A stretch of DNA of 64,000 nucleotides, from contig JANVCC010000120.1 in assembly GCA_025345505.1 (NCBI GenBank), positions 2,082,221-2,146,220 of the forward strand, given 5' to 3'. The number at the start of each line of letters is the position of its first letter. The stretch's first letter is position 1. The DNA is from Todiramphus chloris collaris (Eukaryota > Chordata > Aves > Coraciiformes > Alcedinidae). This document shows positions 57,301 to 64,000 of this stretch, piece after piece. A program made the position numbers and the translations under genes. The notes beneath the pieces are model-generated. The model saw nothing but the letters and a program-made list of their open reading frames with translations, searched no databases and was not told the origin of the DNA.

Positions 57301-60300
57301 ACTCACCCCAGCCCGGGCAGCGGGGCGACGGCAGGGACAGCACCGAGAGCTCTGCTTCTCACCCCCGGGTTTACCCTGCTGTCTCTTTGCATGTGGGTGG
57401 GAGCATCAAAGAAGAGGAGCGCTGTCTCCCGAGCTCGGTTTGCCAGCTCTGTGCCATGCGGAGCACGGGCAGTGACACCTGATGGCTTCACCCACGTGCC
57501 CGCTGCACACCATCCCCACGCTCTGACTGACAGCTTTTCCGGTTATCTCTGCACATGAAAATCCCTGCAGTGGGATTGCCGAAAGCTCTGAGCGTTTTCT
57601 GACTCCCTTCGGAGGGGGCTACGTACTGAGGGGCTGTGAATTTACACTCGGGTAATTGAGAACAGGATTTGGCTTGCTGGCAGGACATCATGGGGTGGTT
57701 AAGAATAGGATGTGGCGTTCCTGTCGCCACTGCATTTGGAACAAATTGTGTTTTTAATATGAAGAGGTGGTTGCTTAGCGCCAACAATTGATCACGAAGA
57801 AATCTATAGAAGAAATTATATCGGGTGGGTAGCGGTAACCCCCCCCTTTGCAGCACTCTCTAGTAGCCCCCATGGTGAGCCTCTGATTTCAACTGTTTAT
57901 CATTTTGCCAAGTGTTTCATCTTTGGATTGAAATGTTCCAGGCCCAGTTATTAATTCAGGTTGAAAGCTGGTGGAAACGTTCAGGAAAAGCAGCTCAGCT
58001 TTTGTGGAGTGAAGCGTTAAATGGGTCAGGCCACCACACTGACCTTCTGGTTTTCAGGTTTTTTAAATGCAAAGCCAAAGGTTTCTAGTGTCTTGTGCAA
58101 AAATAATTTGGAGATCAGGAAGGTGCCTCGGAAAACCACTCCAGCTTTGGTCAAAGTAGGTTCTGAGGGTACTCAGGTGAGTGTTTTGGAGGTTCTGCAT
58201 GTTCCTGCACCATGAACATGTTGCTGTTCCAAGGAGCTCGAAGGATGATGCTCATCTCAGGCAATCACTGGCTTGTGATTTGTTTTCTGGATGCGATGAC
58301 TTGAGGTTGGTTTTATGTGAGTCCTTGACTAAACGTGGCCTTCTGTGGCTTTGGTTTCCCCGCTGCCCATATTGATACCAGAGCTGCTCTATCTTCTGCT
58401 TTCCTCCTCAGAGAACGTGCAGAGCTCACGCTGCCACAGCCCCAAATGTAGGTTTGGAGATGAAGCAGGACCTGGAGCTGGAATTGCTCCTGACCACACG
58501 ATTTTGGTTGATTTAGTCTGGTTTCTAAACGCATGGTTTTGTCATCACCTTTGCCTTCACGTGTCCCTGGGACAGGCAGACCACCACGAAGCCGTTTGCT
58601 CAGCCCATCAGCCATTGGCTGTCAGCACATGGAGGGGCAGAATTCTCACACCACAGTTCAACAAAAAGCAGGGGGAAAGCCTGCAATTTTTTATTCCCAA
58701 ACAGTTTCTGTCCTTCCTTTGGGGGACCATTATGCCAGGCACTGAAAAAACATGGGGATGGTCCTCTCCCACAGCAAACCACATTTTTCAGGCCCTGGTT
58801 CAGCAAAGCATTTAAAAGCACGCTTAATTTCAGGCTGTGTGCGTAATCCCCTCGAAATCAATGAGAGTTAAGCACTGGCTGAAATGCTTCGCTGAGTTGG
58901 ACCCTAAGCAGACAAGCCAGACAAAGAGGGGATGAAGGAGAGATTTTGATTTTCTCCGGGGAGTGGCAGCAATGAGAATCCATCTCTTTGAATCATTACC
59001 TTGCTGCCTCTGTCAGGATAGATGGGATCCTTTCCCTCTCGTAGATGCTGCTGTTAGCCTGGGGTACCTCCTTAATCACCCAGGTTTGTCTGGGGAGGAC
59101 AAGAAACCCTGGGAGGCTCTAAACGACCATCGGGTGCTGGCTGCCGTGGTCGGCGTGAGCATCTCCACACACGAATGCAGATGTCATTTAAAGGGGAGCA
59201 GCGAGTTACGACGGCTGGCAAAACAAGCAGGAAATCCTCTTCCACTGCACAAATCTGGCCTTTTTCCAGCTACCATGTCATCACTTTTCGCCTATGTTAA
59301 AAAAACCCTGACCTTCTGCTGCCTTTGCTTGCAGCGAGTTTAAATTACTTAGGACTTTTTTTTTTTTTTTTTCCCAGATGCTGTTTTCTTAAATTACTTA
59401 CTGAGAAAGCCTAAGTCAATCTACATATTAAACGTACCGGAGATTGGAGTCCAAGTCAATGTGGCTCATGACAGTCCTAGGAAACCAAATCACTCTCCCC
59501 GTGAGCCTGCACTCCCCCTTCTCTTTCTCCTTTAGCTTAAGGCGATAAAACTTTGAAGATGTAATCTAGGTATTATCTGCCTTTTTGGATAATGTTCAAC
59601 AGTAATTTTAGCATCGTCTTTATCTCCAAAATGCTCGCTTTAAATTCAGCTGCTTCCTTCCCAGAGGCTGGTTTGATTTTCAGGCAGCAAAGCGCCTTTC
59701 CCTGTGTATTTCCTTCTGGTGGGTCAGATTTTTTTTGGTGCTGGTTTATTTTCTTATATTCTGCCCCCCCCCCCCCCCCTCGCCATACCTCCTCATTAGC
59801 ATTGTTTGGCTTTCATTATATTCAGATTTATTCTCCCTGTGAAAGGATTTATTCATATGGAAGAACTCAAAGCATATTATAGAGGTGGGACCTGGGAGCT
59901 ATTTCTTTTTCCCCACCAGTGCCCTTCCAGCGTTTACTGCTGGAAAGGATCAAGGCAAGAAGACATCCTCTCTCAGGGATTGACCCAAATTTCTAAGAAC
60001 CTCCTCTTGAGATAGATACCACAGGATATTACCCCTCATCCCAGCCTGCTTCTCTCCTGGTTTAAGTTCATCATCATTTTGGTGTGCCTTTCCAAGCTTA
60101 TATGTTAGGTCAGAAACATCTCTAACAAGGTTTGCTTCTCTCTGCTTAAAAAGAAACGTGAAAACTGGGTCAGTTCATATTTCCCCAATCTAGATAAATT
60201 TCTGTGGGGAAACTGAACTGTTCCCTCCTTCCTTCCTTTTATTTTTTTTTTTTCCCCTCCCTCCTGACAAATCCTTCAGCATTAGTATGCAGTCTCAAAT

Positions 60301-61722
60301 ACATATTACCTTCCTTCTCACAGAGACAGAACCTGCTTCCAATAAAACTTCCCCCGAGACACTGGATCTGGCTTTGACTTTCCTGATTAAATGGGCTATG
60401 GATTTAATTTGACAAGAGAGGGAACTGATTTAGCCGATAAAGTATCTCGTTCAAAAGGTGATGTTTCTATTGCAGCCTGATCTCTATCAGGTCCCCCCCG
60501 TCACGTGTGGCTGGAGGCTACTATTGAAACCTCACTTTTTGCTAAGTTGTATTTATTGCGATCTCTCCCTTTTCCCCATATTTTTTATTAGGTCTGTCTG
60601 AAACCGTGTGATTTCACAGGGAACGTGCCGTGTGTTGCCTTGGGCTGTGGACAGGCTGAAGGATGCCCCTGCAAAGCGATGGGGAACCTCCCGAGTGTCA
60701 GGAGCTCGGCTGATGGAGCTGGAGGGATGTGGATCTACCCCTGGCTTGGCATAGCAGAGACTTATGTGCATCTCTGACTTTTCAGTGTGGCCCTGGTCAC
60801 AACACTGCTTCTCCCCTCTGCTGTGTTTAACCTGCATGGCTCGGGCTGGGGGGAAACGGCACAGTAGGGTTTGGGACTGGCTGAGAAGCCCCCAGGAGAA
60901 GGACTGTGCTGTTGGCAGCATTTCCAAAGATCAAATACCTTCCAGAGTGAAGTCTGGGGGGCCTTTGTCCTTCCAGTTGGGCTGTCTCAAGACGGATGGG
61001 TTTGTCAGATTTTGCTTGCAGGCTGGTAATGCTTTGCCGTGGGAGGGGCAGGACTGGAGCACATCCCTCTCGTTCCCTTGCCAGGACCTACGGGAGCAGC
61101 TCAGCAGCAGTAAAGGGCACCCATCCGTGGGGTGCTAACCAAGGGAGTCTTGACTGGGGAGGGTTTAGATGGAGCTCCTAATAAAATCCGCTCATCTGCT
61201 AATGGCACCATTTGCTTAACTGTAGCATCAGCAAGCTGTGCGCGATCGCATCCCCTCTAACGCAGGCTGTTCTCCAGCACTGAAAACACTCGCAGCCTTG
61301 GCAGTGGCAGGTGTGGGACAGACCCTCACCCCACACACAGCATCTCGACAGATCTCAGCTCCATCACTGGTGTACACCCATGGACTCCTCCAGGTCATGA
61401 AACCAAAGCATCGGTGAGCTCTGCCAGCAAGGGTTGGTGACCCAGGCAGGAATCCTCTGTGTGCGAGCGTCTCTAGAAGCGAGCCGAGGCGTGCCTCTGC
61501 TGTTAGCTCTGACTGGCATCCACGGCTCACAGCTCGTAAATAGGTCACCGGTTCTGAAATAGCGTGGAAGTCAGGAACTTGTGTCCCCGGTGTCTGCCTG
61601 CCTACAGGAGGGCTGGTGAGGAATACACTGAGTGCTGGAGGAAGAGCTGGTAAAATCCAAATTCATCCTGACTGCTGGTGCCCATAAAAAAGAACAGTAT
61701 TTGGGAAACCAAGAGCATTAAA
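51371..61722. other. Intergenic, about 10 kb without a recognised gene
   Basis: Simple sequence includes a TA run (53596-53610), the polypyrimidine tract at 55428, a T-run near 59358 and a C-run at 59764-59779. A CpG-richer patch with GC-rich triplets lies around 57020-57330, but no exon is recognised in it. Confidence 0.5.
55428..55502 (+). repeat. Long pure polypyrimidine tract
   Basis: T-runs separated by short CTTTTC and TCTTCTC segments, with almost no purine over about 75 bases. Confidence 0.95.
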
Positions 61723-62310
61723 TCACAGAATTACAGAATGGTGGGGGCTGTCAGGGAGCTCTGGAGATGCTTTGGTGCCACCCCCTGCTCCATCCAGCAG
61801 GGGCACCCAGAGCAGGGGCCCAGCAGCGCAGGGTCCAGCCGGGGTGGGAATCTCTCCAGAGAAGGAGACTCCACAGCCTCTCTGGGCAGCCTGGCACAGC
61901 CTCCCACACCCTCACACCAAACAACTTTCTCCTCCTGCTCAGACAGAACCTCCTGGCTTCTAGTTTGTGTCCATTGCCACTTGTCCTGTCTCTGGGCACC
62001 ACTGAGAAGTGTCTGTCCCCGTCCTTTTGCTCCCTGGGGGCCCTTTAGCTCTTGTTCACATTGCTCAGCTCCCCTCTCAGGCTGCTCTTCTCCAGCTGCA
62101 CAGCCCCAGGGCTCTCAGCCTGTCCCCAGCACAGAGATGCTCCAGGACCCTCAGCATCTTCTCAGCATCCATTGGATTCTCTACAGTAGTTCCTTGTCTC
62201 TCTTGAACTGGGGAGCCCAGACCTGGACACAATACTCCAGATGGGGCCTCACTAGGGCAGAGCAGAAAGGAGAAGAACCTCCCTTGGCCTGCTGGTCACA
62301 CTCTACTTCA
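61723..62310 (-). mobile_element. CR1 non-LTR retrotransposon, 3' fragment
   Basis: Same subfamily as 19579-20180, including the GGGGCACCCAGAGCAGGGGC segment, and starting at almost the same point of the consensus. Its plus-strand start is ATCACAGAATTACAGAATGG. The 5' end near 62310 is approximate. Confidence 0.94.
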
Positions 62311-64000
62311 TGCCCCCAAGAAGAGTGTTACCCAGGGTTGCCTGCGTTGGATGCAGTGTAGCTTATTACTGTGTTTGTCTTTAAATTCTTCTTACAACTG
62401 CTGTTGTAGATGCCCTAGATGAGATGTTCCTTATGTATTCACCTATATGGGGCGCATCACTGCAGGACTCCTACCTCATACTTTTTATTACCTTTTTATC
62501 TGAGTGCTGCATGGGCTCTTTCTCCAGGTGGGCTTTCTGGGAAGATGGAAGGAGAACGGGCATGTGTGGCCAGTTCATCCCACAGGCAACCCATGACCAC
62601 GTAAAGAGTTGTCCCGCTCTTTCCAACACTAAATTATAATCTCAGTCTCGTTGAAGTGGAAGACTTCTGTAAAGGGTCATCCTGACTAAGAATGATCTGC
62701 CTGGATGCTGCCTGAAATGGAATTACTGGAAAATGCACTACATGAATATCTCATCATCTGATCACCTTTCCTCAGGCATTTCTTCAGAGGCAGATGTCCC
62801 CTCTTCCAGGGTTATTCTCACAGGCCTTTGATCTTCCAGGTTTACAGGGTTTTTTAGCCACTCTGGTAAAGCATTTCTCCTCACCTTGCTGATGATGAGG
62901 GAAACCATCAAATTCCTGGTCGTGTCACAGGTAATAGCTACTTCTTTGATGAAGGACCACCTCAGCAAGCAGAATTTCATCGGAGCAGATATTCCTCAAG
63001 AAGATGTATTAGGGCACCTGAGCCATTTTTTTGCAAGGCTAGCGGAGCCTCATTGCCCTTTTGTCTGGCCTGCTGTAATTCAGCTGCTGGTTATAATGCA
63101 CCGTGTTAGAGACACGCAGTGCCAACTTTAACCCTTCATTCTTAATAGGTGCTTTAAAGAAAACATTTTGGAAAGCTGTGGTTTGTATCAGAAATAAAGA
63201 ATTTGCCACAGGGGAAGGCAAACTGAAGACAAGCATAGGTGGTTTCCTTGTCACCAGCTGCAGGGATAGTATGGTGGGTATAATAATTTACATTCTCCCT
63301 GCTCCTGTGCTGCTTTAGTCTTGGGTCATGTGCTCAGCCATGGCCTATTCTGATGTTAAAAGGTTCAGATGCTTTGTTCAGTGAGTGTCTTTGTGATATA
63401 CGGTCTGCAAACCCCGCATCAGATAGACCAGGGCACTGATCTTAGGAGATACCTGCTCAGTTTAAGGACTCCATCTGTTAAGCAAAGGCACCCAAAGATG
63501 GACATAAAGCAACAGGTTGTTATTGCAGCTTAGTGAGCACATTGGTCTTACAGAAGCTAGTTTGCTCAGTTGGTACAGACAGATGAATTTAAGACTTTGC
63601 CCTGATAAACAAGGAGTGGGATCCATCTCACCATAGTTAGATGTCTCCATCTAATCCAGACCTCTAAGTGCCTTATATGGTCTGTAGAGACAAGGAGTGG
63701 ACTTTACCTTAACTTAAAGCAGACTTCTGGAATAACACAGCTGAAGTTAGCCAAGAAGTTTCCTCAGAGTACTGAGCAAGCCCAAAATAACTATCACTGA
63801 AGTGGATAAATACAACTTAGAGACTGTTTTTCTTCATGGTTATGGTTTAGTTACTCCTTTATGGACTTCCATTCCTACTGTCTGATCTTGTCTCTTTAGG
63901 ATGATAAGCTCTTCTCAGCAAGCACTGCCCTGAGCCTAAGCAGCTACCTCGCAACAACGATGTGTTACTGAATTGCTGCAAGGTGAAGAAACAGCAGAAG
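62311..64000. other. Intergenic, no gene seen
   Basis: Short open frames on both strands near 62760-63130 overlap each other and have no recognised domain or splice context. Nothing is called. Confidence 0.5.

Noticed and set aside
57020..57330. CpG-richer patch as a possible promoter or first exon
   Set aside because: CpG density is modest, no core promoter signal or donor-flanked coding segment is evident, and nothing downstream looks like a gene.
62762..63131. Overlapping short open frames on both strands
   Set aside because: No domain, no splice context and no codon pattern; they exclude each other.

Overview
This is a piece of bird genome. Two things show it: a multi-exon vertebrate syndecan-3 gene (SDC3, + strand), and a repeat load that is almost entirely 3' fragments of CR1 non-LTR retrotransposons, most ending in the avian-typical ATTCTATGA-like tail. 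There are no SINE swarms, and intron 1 is GC-rich with G and C runs, as expected of a small bird chromosome. The species cannot be fixed from the sequence.

Layout. Positions 1-25745 look like the large first intron of SDC3 (or the intron plus 5' flank); no signal-peptide exon was recognised there. This part holds six CR1 fragments, an assembly gap inside a GGGACA-type tandem repeat, a local duplication of about 115 bp and several AT-rich blocks that may be regulatory. Exons 2-5 lie at 25746-25863, 26318-26943, 29092-29362 and 30235-30401. They splice in frame into 393 residues: the ectodomain with Ser-Gly glycosaminoglycan sites, a Thr-rich mucin-like region, the membrane helix and the short cytoplasmic tail ending in the PDZ-binding EFYA. 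A long 3' untranslated region follows. It has a proximal poly(A) signal at 31363 and distal ones at 36194-36822, carries one antisense CR1 fragment, and has three Pumilio-type UGUANAUA elements near its distal end.

Positions 36841-64000 show no recognisable coding exon. In mammals LAPTM5 lies next downstream of SDC3; I did not find its exons here. This flank carries further CR1 fragments (one with a second CR1 piece inserted in it), a 51-bp minisatellite and homeodomain-type AT-rich clusters.

No new biological system is evident. The points most worth checking are the Pumilio cluster in the distal SDC3 3'UTR, the G-quadruplex-prone repeat around the gap, the unexplained duplicated block in intron 1, and the possible conserved non-coding elements.
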